NCBI GenBank assembly: GCA_030141605.1
Contig: JAQGDQ010000213.1
Coordinates: 1-64,000, forward strand
DNA length: 64,000 bases
Direction of reading: 5' to 3'
Origin: Tubiluchus corallicola
Lineage: Eukaryota > Priapulida > Priapulimorpha > Priapulimorphida > Tubiluchidae
Shown: positions 53,127-64,000 of the stretch, piece by piece
How the letters are laid out: each line of letters begins with the position of its first letter
How positions within the stretch are numbered: position 1 is the stretch's first letter
Translations under genes and position numbers: made by a program
Notes under the pieces: model-generated
What the model saw: only the letters and a program-made list of their open reading frames with translations
Databases searched by the model: none
Told to the model about the DNA's origin: nothing

Positions 53127-56100
53127 ATGGAGGTTCGCGACCGTCATTATGCACCAGTTAGACATGGTGATCCATTTACCGATTCGGAGTCCGACGAGGA
53201 AACGCATTTCATTAAACACAATGAGAACGTGGAATTACAACAACTATGCAAAAGCACCTCATTGGAGTCTAAAGAAGAAATAACTTGTGGACTTCCAGTA
53301 TCAAAACTTCGCATGGGTTTTTTCCTAACATCGCTCATCTTAGCTGTATCCTTTGTCGTGGTTTTCCTTTTTATTATTCCATGCAGCGATCATGGTCAAT
53401 GTAGAAATTGTATAAAGAAAGAACAAAATTGGACACTAGTCCTAAATGATTTAAAGGTGCACAAGCCTATAAATGTGGCTAGCTTAAAAAATGGCAGTGA
53501 TGTCATTGTAGCCACATATAGTTCAGTTCCAAGTTCATCGATATGTCAAAATCAAGGTATGTTTGGGACATCACTTCTTAAATAGCTAAGTCTTTATATA
53601 TATCTTAATACTTTAAAGACAGAGAAAAGATTGCTAAAATTGACAGCTGAGGTCTTATTTGAGGTTGCGTCCTCATAAATAAAAAGGAAATTTTAATGCC
53701 TGATTTTATTCATAAAAATAGCCTATAGATGTATAATTTTTGAAAATTTTCAGGAGCAGCCGGTCAGTGCTCAGGTGTTCTAGGCATTACACAGCACGAT
53801 GGTTCCATTTCATGGAATATTCACTTAGATGCCATTCCTGATGCCTTAAACTGTGGTGATGCTGACATGAACAAGGACGAAACTAATACTTGTTCACTAA
53901 TGCTCAGTAATGGATTGCTTATGGTTATAGATGCAACAAATGGTGAGTAAAGTTATTAATTAAGGACCTGGAAATCCCATTTATATACATATTTTATATC
54001 ACTGCTTATCTGAAGCGTAATAGTGAGATGCGATTGTATTCTTGCGTACAAGGTTCTGTATCCCAAGTTAGTAAATGACTGATAATCGAACCCCAGGAAA
54101 ACTGCTTTTCAAGTTTCAGTTGCCACTTGCATTCACTAGGCTCATTTAATGTAGATAACTGTGGCTGGAAAGCACTTTGCTCTATCAAAGGTATTCATCC
54201 AAGATGAAAAGCCAATCTAGCAGAGATATTTCTAGTGTTTACCTCTTTAACCTTTAACGAGATTATCTGTCTTGGTTCAAAGGAGTGCACTGAACAAACA
54301 TTTTAGTCCGGAGAATCATTTTCACTGCCTTGCTATTATAAGTATTGTATAAAACATTAAGTATATTGTATTTTGCATCAAAGTGATCATCTGTGAATAT
54401 ATCAGTATGTTAATCTACTATTTGTTTAGCTTAATACCTCACCAGATCTGTACAAAATAAATAGGTAAGAGGTTTAACAAGGTCTTGAATGTTGTGGAAT
54501 TTTTCCAGAAATCCAGGTGATACACACTTTTCTGTGACTACTTCACTTAGTTAGTGCCTATTCTTTATTAAGTAATTTATATTAAAAAATTTCCATTGAT
54601 TAGTTACAACTTTGTTTGAACATTCGGTCTGCATAGATTATTTTTCTTCTTCTTGTGTCCGTCATTCTTGCGTACGCATAGTCTCGTGTTAACACATTTC
54701 TTCCAGATACTAAATCTCTAGTGATGTCTCATCTACTTATATGCAGCATAGCCTGCACTACTTCATCTGATCTTTGACCTGATTTAGCCTGACTTAATGT
54801 AGTTTTATCTCAACTGGTCTTTAGATTAAAAACTGTTGCTATATGATGTAGTACACTGTTTAATTCGTACGACTAGTTACTTACTTTGTTGACATGTTTG
54901 TTGCACTTATCAGTTCAGTTATTACTTTTTGCAGGGAGTATTTTATGGCAAAAAACCATGGATGAGAAGGGATTGCATCATTTGTTTGTTCCTGATGTAA
55001 ACAGTGATGGTGTGACTGACATCTTTTTAGTGGCCTCTGTATCAAACGATTCATATGTAATTATCTTATATATTCCTACGAAATATTAGGCCTACTTGGG
55101 AGGTGACAATGTTCTGAAAGTGGAAGTTTTAAAGCTACAAAAAATTTGTGTAGAAAAACATAGTGGGTAGGAAGCAAGCTAGTATCGATAATTCTGTTTT
55201 TTAGAGAACTCTGTGCCGATCAAAAAAATTTCTGAAGAACAATAACTACATAATCTAATTATATGTTCCCTTAAAAACTATTGTTAAAGATCTGAAATTT
55301 ATCTCTACTAGCTTTATTTCCAACATAAAAACTGTGATATATTTTACTTTTCAGGAACGTACAGTTATTCGTTTACTTTCTGGGATAGACGGATCCTCTT
55401 ACGGAAAGGAATTATTATTGCCGTCAAGTTTGACTGCAGATCCTGTTGTACTCAAATCGTCAAAAGTTGTCTTGTTGACGATTAATTCACATGGTGGTAA
55501 TATAAGTAAACTTGATTTATATATATTGCAGAAGCTTTGTAAATAACGCTTCTTAACTGACTACTACATGCAGAATTTGAGCGTGTCTAGCTTAAACTGG
55601 TAATATCACTTGAACTTTTTTATTTGAACTGCGTTAAAATCTCCAAATTTTGCATTTTATATTTAAAACTTGGTATTATTCATGCATGTTATATGCATAT
55701 ATATTAATGGCAAAAATCTTATTCCAATGCAAAAAGCGAAATAAATTTTTGATGATTTTTTTTATAAGGTATTTTTGTCCACTCGATAATTTCCTTACAC
55801 TTCAACTGCAACCTAGCTGGTGCAAGTAAAATGGGTAGCACGCCTTTTATAATTTGTAAATTACTTACAAGAATTTTATTTTTCTGGGCCTAAATGCATA
55901 GCCTGGCAGTTGGTGGGGTGACTTCCACTTTTCAGGTAAATTTTTCTCAATGTTTTTTTCTTATTGTAATGATCCTCCTTAAAAATACTGAGGGTGGCAC
56001 TTTGTTGAGCAATTTGAGATGCAGGAACAAAAGTGTTGCATTAGAAAAGTGCGTACTATAACATTAATATTCTTGAAAGGACAATCTGAACATGAAAAAA

Positions 56101-59100
56101 CTTTTGAGGAAAAACTTACCATGTAAATGCAAGGTTCAGCCAAAAAATGGCTTTTGGCTGCTGGACTATCATATAAATTGTATTTCTGCCTTTCTGTTGT
56201 ACTCCCTTAACCTTAGTGGGTAGATTGTTTAAACGTGAAATAAACTTACACTTTGCTGTCGAGCTGTTAAACACAAATAAGACAATTATTAATGTATGTG
56301 ACCTGCCATGATTTGTTGGTTCAAATTTATAAAAATCTTCGGAGTGATCAGTATAAAATATGCAATGATCTTAATCTGTATAGTTATTGTCGAACCTTAA
56401 GCAGCAATAAGTCTGCCAAACGTTTATTTTTTGATATTGAGTTTAACTGAATTGACTTTTCCAGGTAGGGTTCTTTGTGTGCCTCTCTGTAAATTTGCAG
56501 AAACAAATATTAGCACAAATTGCTCTTACGCTCTCTATTCGAAGTTTGAAATCTTTGGTGGTTTTCCAGTGTTATTTCGGTAATCATGCAGTCCTTAATT
56601 GCCTATTTTGTTTCATTTTTAATCGTATGCACTATGTAATCTAAACTGTTCATAGAAATTGTATCAGATACTATAATTTTACAACTAAGATCCTATCAGC
56701 TGTCTATAAAATCAGCAGAATAAATTCTGACAATTTTTTATTATTTTTTTTTGTTGTTGCACCCATGACAAGCACTTATTTTTGTCAACTGATTGTAAGC
56801 CATTTTCACATTTTGTTGACTGTAAAAGGTCTGGACAGTTTGCTAATAAAAGTTAGTTGACACACTATTTTTACTGAATGACAGAAGTTGGCCCACAGAA
56901 ATATATAATTTGCAAAAAAGGAAGACAGTATGATATTTCATATACTACCCGATGTTCAAGTACGATAAAAAGTATACATTTTAACATCAACAATACTTCA
57001 AAAGTATTTCTAATAAATGTATAATAGATTAAAATCTTACTTAGCCACGGGCAAGCCCAACTATCACAAACGAACATAATTTTCAATGGCACGAACATTC
57101 AATGAGCGTGTTGCACGTGTTTGCAAAAGCAAAAGTTGAATTGCAGCACTACTGTTAAGAAATTCAGTGTGTTGCACTAAAACTTGGCAAGGTTTACAAA
57201 TTCCAAATTTACCTCTGTAAACACACACGAGCTGTCAAACATGTGCAGTACATCGCAAACTAACACCTCTGAACTGAGAGGTACAGCACCTGTTATTTTG
57301 CACAATGTGTTTCTGAAATTGTTGCTAGTGCCCATCTAATTAGCAAATATAAAAATGAAGAACTAGTGGCACGAACGCAAAGTTACGTTTCTGTGGTAAT
57401 AATTCTTTCATGTGTCATTCTTGAAAAAAATGGCATGTTTCCTTTCAGTATTTAAAGAGTAGGTTGTTTTGACCTACAGTTCAAGATTGCATACAGTTTT
57501 GCTTAGTGTTAAGCATGAAAATATATTTATTGATGTTTAGTTAGCAGTGTTTCACGGTAAAGTTTATTATGGTACGTGCACATTATATTATTAGTAAATT
57601 TTCGGTTTCTATGCTTTACTGATGTTTTCTGAAATTTGGGTTTGCAATTTTTGTATCAGTTTAACATTTTTTTTAAAGTATTGCACTGAGTCTTTTAAAA
57701 CATATGGCATCTAATTTCTTTTTAACGGGCTATGCTGCAAATTTTATTTGCAGCTAGAAAAAAGTGAATCTAAAGGTTTTCTCTAATCATAGTTTACTGA
57801 TGATATCTTGTGAAACATAATGTGATGCTGTGAGACTGTTGTTTGCATGATCACAGCTGTTAAAATCATGATATTTTTATTTGACTATTACAGAACAAAA
57901 AGTTCCACAGTTAATATCTTAAGATCTGGAGGGATAAATGATTTTGATTCAGATGGTGTGGCTGATGTGTTGTTTGTTGAAGGCAGTAACATTGCCTTAC
58001 TGAATGGTAAATCATTTCACATTCAGTGGGTGTCAAATTTTACCCATGTACATTCGTATAGGTATGTTATCCCATTTGTACAATTTTAACAAGAAATGTA
58101 ATTTATTTCCCATAGGTATTTGTCACTTTAAAATTAAACATCACTAGTTTCCAGAAACGTTTATTCAACATGGCACTTTTATAATCTACTCTGAACAGCA
58201 AAATTGAAAGTTAGAAATTATATCATATTCGTAATTCAGATATAATTGGTTGCTTTGTTCTTAGGGTGTTGTTTTTATTCGTGACAAATATTCAGTGGTT
58301 GTTACAAAATTGTTACTGCATTATATTTATGTAGTTATGGCAGTTTATGTAATTCTGAGGATGTAACTTGGTTTTTGTATAGAACTGTTGTCTTGTCACA
58401 TACTATCTAACTAACACATAAAAAGTATGATGGCCCATAGTGCATGATGTAGGTTAACTGAGTCTCATAACTTGTTTTGATCAACAGGATTATTTTTGCT
58501 TTGTTTTTGTGTTTACCGTCATAGTGGTAGTATGTCTGGATTAGTTTTAAACAAGCTGAATTACTTTACTTATATGTCTATAATATATCTTGTATATTAT
58601 TATTTGTGTGATTTTATTGCACATAATTTTCATATGATTATGGAAGTAGTACTTCTAAAAAGTCATGTTGAGTAAATGTTAGTGCCAGCCATTAATAGTT
58701 AATGCCGGCCTTTTTGAAAATTTAAATCGCCATGTTTTTTAGTACATATACAAGTGCATTATATTTGTATAATTTCCACATGTATATTAATTTCTTTAAC
58801 TGATTTTGGTGTCATTTTGGAAAATAATAAATGTTCTTATAGTCTGATATATGCACATGTATAAATATGCACAGTATTTAAACAGTATTTTCTATTTCAG
58901 CATGCCAGCAGTTGGAGTTTTCAGTGAAACTTTAGTCCCATCATTTATAATTAACCAAATGTTTAATCATACTGCTAAGGTAAACTATCATTATGATTGT
59001 GTTATTCAAATACAAAGAACTGTATTTTACTCTGTATTTCACCCGTGCACTTGTGCATAGTCATTCTTTTCTTACACAAATTCATTTGCATTAATAATAG

Positions 59101-62100
59101 TATTTGATCACAACTACCAGGCTGCATAATTATAATAATTCTGTCAAAATTCGGTTTTGGGACAAAAGCTATTGAAATAATTAGAAATGTGCTAAATACG
59201 TCTTTTTTGAATAAATTTGATTATGTAATCCGCAAAAAACAGAGCAAGCAACACAGAAGATAAAAGTTTAATATACATATATAAATATATATATATTATT
59301 GGTGATGTACCTCCATCTAATGCACCTAACGTGCATGTGGGAAGTGCACTTTGACCTAGGCTGCCCAACACAGTGCTCTTGGTGAAATGTTTGCTCTTTG
59401 TTTCTTTCTAGGCTCTGATATTGAGTGGTAGAAGTGGACATGTCTTGTGGTCCTTAGACTTTCCCACTCATGAACATACTAGCCCCACTTACATAAAAGA
59501 GTGGAGAAATCATAGCAGTGCTTTCATTTTTAGCGTACACGGGAAACTCGGTGATAGTGTTGTTGTGCCTTGGCCAGAATTGGTATGTTTTTTGAAGCAA
59601 AGTTTTGCTTTTTATTTATTCTTGCACTTCTTGCTCCTAAATCCAGGCAGATGAAAAGATTCGTGATTGAAATCTATCATAGTGAGTTAGAAGGGAGAAT
59701 GAAATTATTATTATTATAATTCTATTTTATTATATATATATGATCATAAATTAATACATAATATACATAAATTCCCTCTATTTGCAGGGACCAGTATGAA
59801 CATTATTATAATAAGTTAGAAAATAATTACAATTATCCCTTTTAATATCACTGGTGACTATGATAACAGTAAAACAGTTATATTCAAAAATATATCAACA
59901 ACTACAAGCAACATAGTTAGATTTACCTTTAAATGTACATTTTCCTAATTTTATAAATAACTCTTACTTTTACATTTTCCTAAACGCATCACAATCTAAT
60001 TATATAAAATGACATTAACCGGAACTCACATTTTTAAAAATAAACTCCACATTTTTTCCGCTATACTTTCCTTTTTAGCGTTTTTAACAATTTCTACAAA
60101 CGCATCAATAGCATTTCTACTTATTCTGTATATATCCTTAAGTTGCCTAGATGGAAGTGCAGTTTCAAATTTCCTTCTGAGTTCGTCTTTTATTAGAGGG
60201 CAGTTAAAAATTATATGCTCTGGCATTTGGCTGTTTGCATTGCATTTACACATATCAGTTTCTATCAGACCAATTCTATTGCTTAACTCATTACAACCTC
60301 TCCCTAATGATAAGTTGAAAGCAATAGTTTCAGTAACACGTTCATTTCTTGTTATTTGCAGTTCTAAAGGTTTTACGTAAACTTTAACTTCTTCAACAGA
60401 GTTTCCAGCTAACTGGTTTCAATGAAACACTTCTTTTCCATAAAAACTCCAAGAATTTTTGACATTCTTTCTTTGTGTATTTTAGATTGTCTTGTGGAAT
60501 TGACTGTAGCATTTCATTTCGATTTGCGTTTAGGCCTTTAATGGTTTTTAAGAATAATCTAGCCTTATTTAGGTGTTCTACCAGGAAATGGCTGCAATAT
60601 TCAGCACTGATGTAATTCTCGTCCGCTTTAACTAGTTCTTTTCTGACTAAGTCATCTGCAGGTAAAGTATGTAATTTTGAAAACTGACTTAACAGATAAA
60701 ACGGAATAAATAACATCCATTGATCCATTGATGGTAGTCCTATAATTAATTCAGTTTCAATTTTTGGAGGGCGAAAATCTACTCCTGTTGCCGTTTTTAA
60801 CACATCATATAGTATATCATCAAAAGCTCTGATGTTCTTTGCTAACCAAGCTATCGAGGCGTACAAAATCATTGGAAGTACCATGATATTAAAAGTCTCA
60901 AAATTGTCTTCATTTGCAAACCTTTGTGCCGGAATCAAAACTGTTTTATCTGGTGCCATATTTTCCACGCCTTTATCCTGGTGTCTAAAACGTGTGCATT
61001 AAACTTTAATTGGTTGTCCACTGTGACACCCAGCACTTTGTTTTTTCTACATAATCAATAGGATTATTTTCAAATTTGAGGTTTGGTGGATCTGGTTCCC
61101 AATTCAAAATTTTTGAGTTCTTGTACAAAATGGCTTCAGTTTTGTTTTTAGCACAGTTTATGTTCATCTGCCATATCTTACACCAAGTGTACAGTTTATC
61201 GCAATATTTTTGTGATTTTAAATAACATTCATAGTTTGTGTCAGCTGTGATTAGCGAAGAACCATCCTTTGCATAGAAAGCTTTTTGAAAGTCACAAAGA
61301 ATTGCAATGCAGCTTGTTTTAAGTAAATTTGTTCTAGTCAGGACAGAAATAAGCCTGACTAAGTAGCGTACTGTACTGTGTCTGGGCCTGAAGCTTTCTT
61401 GCTCATCATCAGTAATGTCATATGCATCATAAAATTATCTTATACAATTTTCAAGAAGCTTTTCTGCTAGTTTTCCATAGTAGCAGGTAATGCTGATAGG
61501 CCTATAATTATTAGGGTCACTTACCCTAATAAATCGGACTTGCCATTCTTTTTATTAAATGTTACTTTTGAGTCATTCCATGGCCAAATATTGCTTTCTA
61601 AGCAAATGTTGAGTATATTGAGAAAGGTGGCTTTAGCCCAAAATCCCATGTTTTTTATCATTAGTGGCTGAAACCCATGAATGTCTATGCTCTTGTTATT
61701 GGTTTTAACACTTTTTATTGTATTATTTAGTTTCCTCATGCTAAACCTACCATTTTCCCATCTTTTCTTTTGAAGCGTTCAATCTGGATCTTGTCAAAGT
61801 ATCTCTCTATATCGATGCGTATTACTGCGTCACTCAAGCCCATATCACAGTCACGCAAGATCCCTGTACGCGGGGATACTGGCTTTCTTACGCAAGTACC
61901 ACCTCCCAAAAATTCTGGCTTCCAGTTCTTTATCATATCGTTTGCTGTTGCTTTATCTGGAACTTGCAACTGAATTTTCCCTCTGGATGTTCTGAAGGCA
62001 ATATCACATTTCATTCTCGGAAAATGTGTACACAAATTCTTTTTAATGTTAATGCTGGAACTGACAAGATGTTTTTCGCTCACATTTTGTCCAATGACAG

Positions 62101-63166
62101 TTTTATCAGGGTCATATATGGACGAGGAGATACTTAAAGTGTTACTTGTCTTGGCTGTTTCAGAGAATGACGTTGACAAGTTTTTTCTGACTGCATTGCT
62201 ATAAAAAGATTTGTCAGTTTGGCCTGATATTATTCGTGAAATCTTTTTGTCTAGGTTTACAACCAAGTTCTTAACTGTTTCCAGTTTTCTAGTGTTTGTT
62301 GCGAATTTTCATGTCCTCTCGTGACTTAGTTTTTCAACATCTTTTGACTTCTTGATTAAATTTACAGCAAATGCTTTCATTTCTGCAACTGAGCTATACT
62401 CAGCGTCATCTGCCTCGTTAGTACAGTTGGCATTATCATCCCGGTTGTTGTCATTATTATCGTTATCAACACCATCATAACTATCAACGTCAGAATCACC
62501 ATCAGCATTGTTTACAGCAGCAAACCTGCCATCGAGGGCGGCGTCACGCTCATTTATTTGTTGGCTATTATAGCGTTGAGAGGCTTCGGACTGCTTTGTG
62601 TAACAGTGGTTACAGATGACAGCAGTAATTTTTGTTGGCCAAATAGGCGATGCAGTTTTTCTGCAAATATCGCAGGCTGTTTTTTTGGGATTCATGCATT
62701 GCTGACTAAGGTTCTCATCACAACTATGGGTAGCAGCACATTTGGCACATACAACAGCACTAATCTTTGTAGGTTGCACTGGTTTCTGGGTAGACCTACA
62801 TATTTTGCAGCCTTTGTTTTGTGTTTGAGATGCATGCTGGTCTGAATCCGCCATGCCTTTGGGCCTCAAATAGGCCTGCTTGTTGGCCTATTCAAAGTTG
62901 TTGACTGGCTTAATTACCTAGTCCAACCAGTGCAGGTACAAGTGGCTATAGTTGCAATAATAATTTTTTAAACAAAGAGTTATTTCTTTACCTCAAGATT
63001 TCAAGTCTTCAGGTTCTTTGCAGTTGAAAATATCACCAATGGATTGTTCACCAATTTACGATTTTTACACTATAAGTTTTGTCACAAAACTTTTTAATAA
63101 ATTATTAAAAAATGATAGTTTACTCGGAACAAAATACTCATGAGGAGAATGAAAGAGAGAAAGAGA

Positions 63167-63257
<91 letters not shown>

Positions 63258-63735
63258 CGAGAGAGAGAGTTTCATTAGTTAGTCAATCAATCATTCAATT
63301 ACTCACATATGTATTTATTTTCGTTTAATATTTTGTAAAGTAATGCACTTCGTTCGTTTTCTTTCGTGGTTGAGCCCTAATTGTAGTATGATGTAGTTTG
63401 CTGGCTAGATAACCTAGTGTGGCCTACAGGTTCTTCGCTGCCCTTCTCCTTTGTTACATAATATTGCATGTATTCCTAATACTGTATTTTGATAATTCTT
63501 GCGGAGTCAATAAATAAATTGAATTGAATTGAATTTGCTTAATCATTGGTTCATTTTTCTTTCATTGTTTGATAGGGTCCTACAGTTTGTTCAGCGAATG
63601 TATCTGATTATTCAATCAACTTTTATGCCATTGATTCTTCGTATAAAATTGAGCACGTAGCCACACAGCCATCTGTGTTATATCGTTATGCTTCAAACAA
63701 CTGTACACTGTTCACTCCTGGAGAACTGTCATTTG
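53127..63735 (+). CDS. FAM234: FAM234 family (ITFG3-like) single-pass membrane protein, 3' end beyond window
   Basis: Type II membrane protein with a beta-propeller-like FG-GAP ectodomain; cellular role poorly known. Coding exons: 53127-53556, 53754-53942, 54935-55056, 55355-55496, 56465-56579, 57894-58061, 58901-58979, 59412-59582, 63576-63735 (donor GTAGGA at 63736; gene continues). All phases join, giving 525 complete codons so far. The acidic cytoplasmic N-terminus (~62 residues) is followed by LRMGFFLTSLILAVSFVVVF, a membrane helix ending IIPCSDHGQC, a FAM234 hallmark. The ectodomain has Ca-loop-like repeats DVNSDGVTD and DFDSDGVAD, LNGKSFHIQW, SMPAVGVF and LILSGRSGHVLWSLD. The FAM234A and FAM234B vertebrate paralogues cannot be separated here. 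The eighth intron (59583-63575) carries an antisense non-LTR element and a (GA)n array. The start ATG opens a 430-bp exon; upstream 5' UTR exons are possible. Confidence 0.87.
60026..60968 (-). pseudogene. Retrotransposon RT C-terminal region
   Basis: Two frames, 60968-60393 and 60253-60026. The first has the LPMILYASIAWLAKNIRAFD block typical of LINE post-RT regions. The second has MCKCNANSQMPEHIIFNCPL, a Cys-Cys-His-Cys arrangement common at LINE protein C-termini. A stop and frame change separate them. Confidence 0.65.
61000..61739 (-). pseudogene. Reverse transcriptase remnant with internal deletion
   Basis: Starts with an RT N-terminal block (LNNTIKSVKTNNKSIDIHGF), then NYRPISITCYYGKLAEKLLE, then a QESFRPRHSTVRYLVRLI-like segment, then CDFQKAFYAKDGSSLITAD. 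Here motif A (normally DFxKAFD) runs straight into motif C (normally [YF]ADD..L), so the ~70 residues with motif B are gone and the YADD box reads YAKD. The following KLYTWCKIWQMNINCAKNKT matches the thumb-side block after motif C. Confidence 0.75.
61736..62266 (-). pseudogene. Retrotransposon ORF1, C-terminal part
   Basis: 176-residue frame following the Cys-rich part. The end (LSDAVIRIDIERYFDKIQIE, then RFKRKDGK) looks like the RRM/CTD region of LINE ORF1 proteins. It ends within 4 bp of the first RT-like frame (61739), so the ORF1 end, spacer and endonuclease normally between them are missing. Confidence 0.5.
62309..62869 (-). pseudogene. Retrotransposon ORF1, N-terminal part with two zinc-binding Cys clusters
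   Basis: 186-residue frame. Two similar Cys modules (CKICRSTQKPVQPTKISAVV then CAKC; CDICRKTASPIWPTKITAVI then CNHC) look like an internal duplication, each with C-x2-C ... C-x2-C spacing. An Asp/Asn-rich linker follows (about residues 120-150). The next segment (62266-61736) continues the protein after a break. I infer an RNA-binding ORF1 role from position in the element. Confidence 0.6.
63151..63269. repeat. (GA)n microsatellite, about 119 bp
   Basis: Third long GA array in the window, in the FAM234 eighth intron, about 300 bp before the exon at 63576; purines on the sense strand. Confidence 0.98.
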
Positions 63736-64000
63736 GTAGGACGAGTTAATTGTACACTCTTTAAGTAAACATCTTGATCCGTTTGTAAGGAATGAAAAAG
63801 TCCTAGTGCTTAAAATTGTTTATTGTTAAACACAAAAAGTTAAATTTTGGCTTTGAAAAGTAATACTGTAAGTCCTTGCTTAATGATCTTAATCGCCATT
63901 TTAGTCCCAATTTGAATCGTCGAAACTGTGCCACTTTATGATGAACATTTTGTTCTAATAAGCAATTTTTGGTTCTACTTAAAGCAGTATACTGCTACAG

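Larger units (their letters stand above)
59700..62950 (-). mobile_element. Decayed non-LTR (LINE-type) retrotransposon in FAM234 intron, antisense
   Basis: Runs 5' to 3' on the minus strand: an ORF1 with paired Cys clusters (62869-62309), ORF1 continuation (62266-61736), reverse transcriptase remains (about 61739-61000) and C-terminal region (60968-60393; then 60253-60026 with CKC..., H and C spaced as in LINE C-terminal zinc knuckles). RT evidence: NYRPIS block at about 61512-61491, CDFQKAF (motif A) and YAKDGSSLI (motif C, YADD-like). The 3' end probably lies near 59.7 kb, where the minus strand ends in AAT repeats. No endonuclease domain is visible between ORF1 and RT. Several stops and frameshifts show it is dead. 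Clade not assigned. Confidence 0.85.

Noticed and set aside
60009-60380. 123-residue plus-strand frame
   Set aside because: Antisense of the retrotransposon C-terminal region, which is the side with recognisable protein similarity.

Overview
This is a 64 kb, AT-rich, intron-rich stretch of animal nuclear DNA. Every gene I can name is a metazoan-type protein, the introns have GT-AG borders, and microsatellites, DNA transposons and non-LTR retrotransposon debris are common. I cannot assign a phylum. Long introns, one-copy orthologues and many decayed transposons suggest an invertebrate with a moderately large genome, but that is inference.

Layout. (1) About 1.5-19.8 kb, + strand: an R7-family RGS gene of the RGS9/RGS11 type, 16 visible coding exons; the first coding exon was not found. 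Its introns carry two (GA)n arrays, ATC-rich arrays, a 304-bp tandem duplication beside SINE-like sequence, a hAT-type non-autonomous transposon with a perfect 8-bp target-site duplication, and a 33-bp-stem hairpin. (2) 23.3-25.8 kb, - strand: a three-exon microsomal glutathione S-transferase 1 gene. (3) 27.6-35.7 kb, - strand: an eight-exon galactokinase (GALK1) gene whose spliced product is 392 residues; intron 2 holds a 1.65-kb PIF/Harbinger-like element. (4) 39.1-39.7 kb, + strand: a single-exon BLOC1S3 gene, followed by two diverged copies of a repeat with a hammerhead-ribozyme-like core. (5) 43.4-45.7 kb, - strand: the Sec1/Munc18 gene SCFD1 (SLY1), with only one coding intron. (6) 46-53 kb: a transposon graveyard with a broken PHD-finger plus coiled-coil ORF (- strand), one of two inverted copies of a ~0.75-kb terminal-inverted-repeat element (the other is at 38.2 kb), and a 0.32-kb MITE. 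(7) 53.1 kb to the window end, + strand: a FAM234 (ITFG3-like) membrane-protein gene, cut off by the window; its ~4-kb eighth intron contains a dead non-LTR retrotransposon in antisense.

The six host genes are unrelated housekeeping or signalling genes and do not form a functional cluster. I found no CRISPR array, biosynthetic cluster or clearly new system. The best leads are the well-bounded transposons, the hammerhead-like repeat, the intronic hairpin, the intron-poor SCFD1 and the retrotransposon in which RT motifs A and C have been fused by a deletion. All exon borders were read by eye from splice consensus, reading-frame continuity and remembered family sequences; no database search was run.
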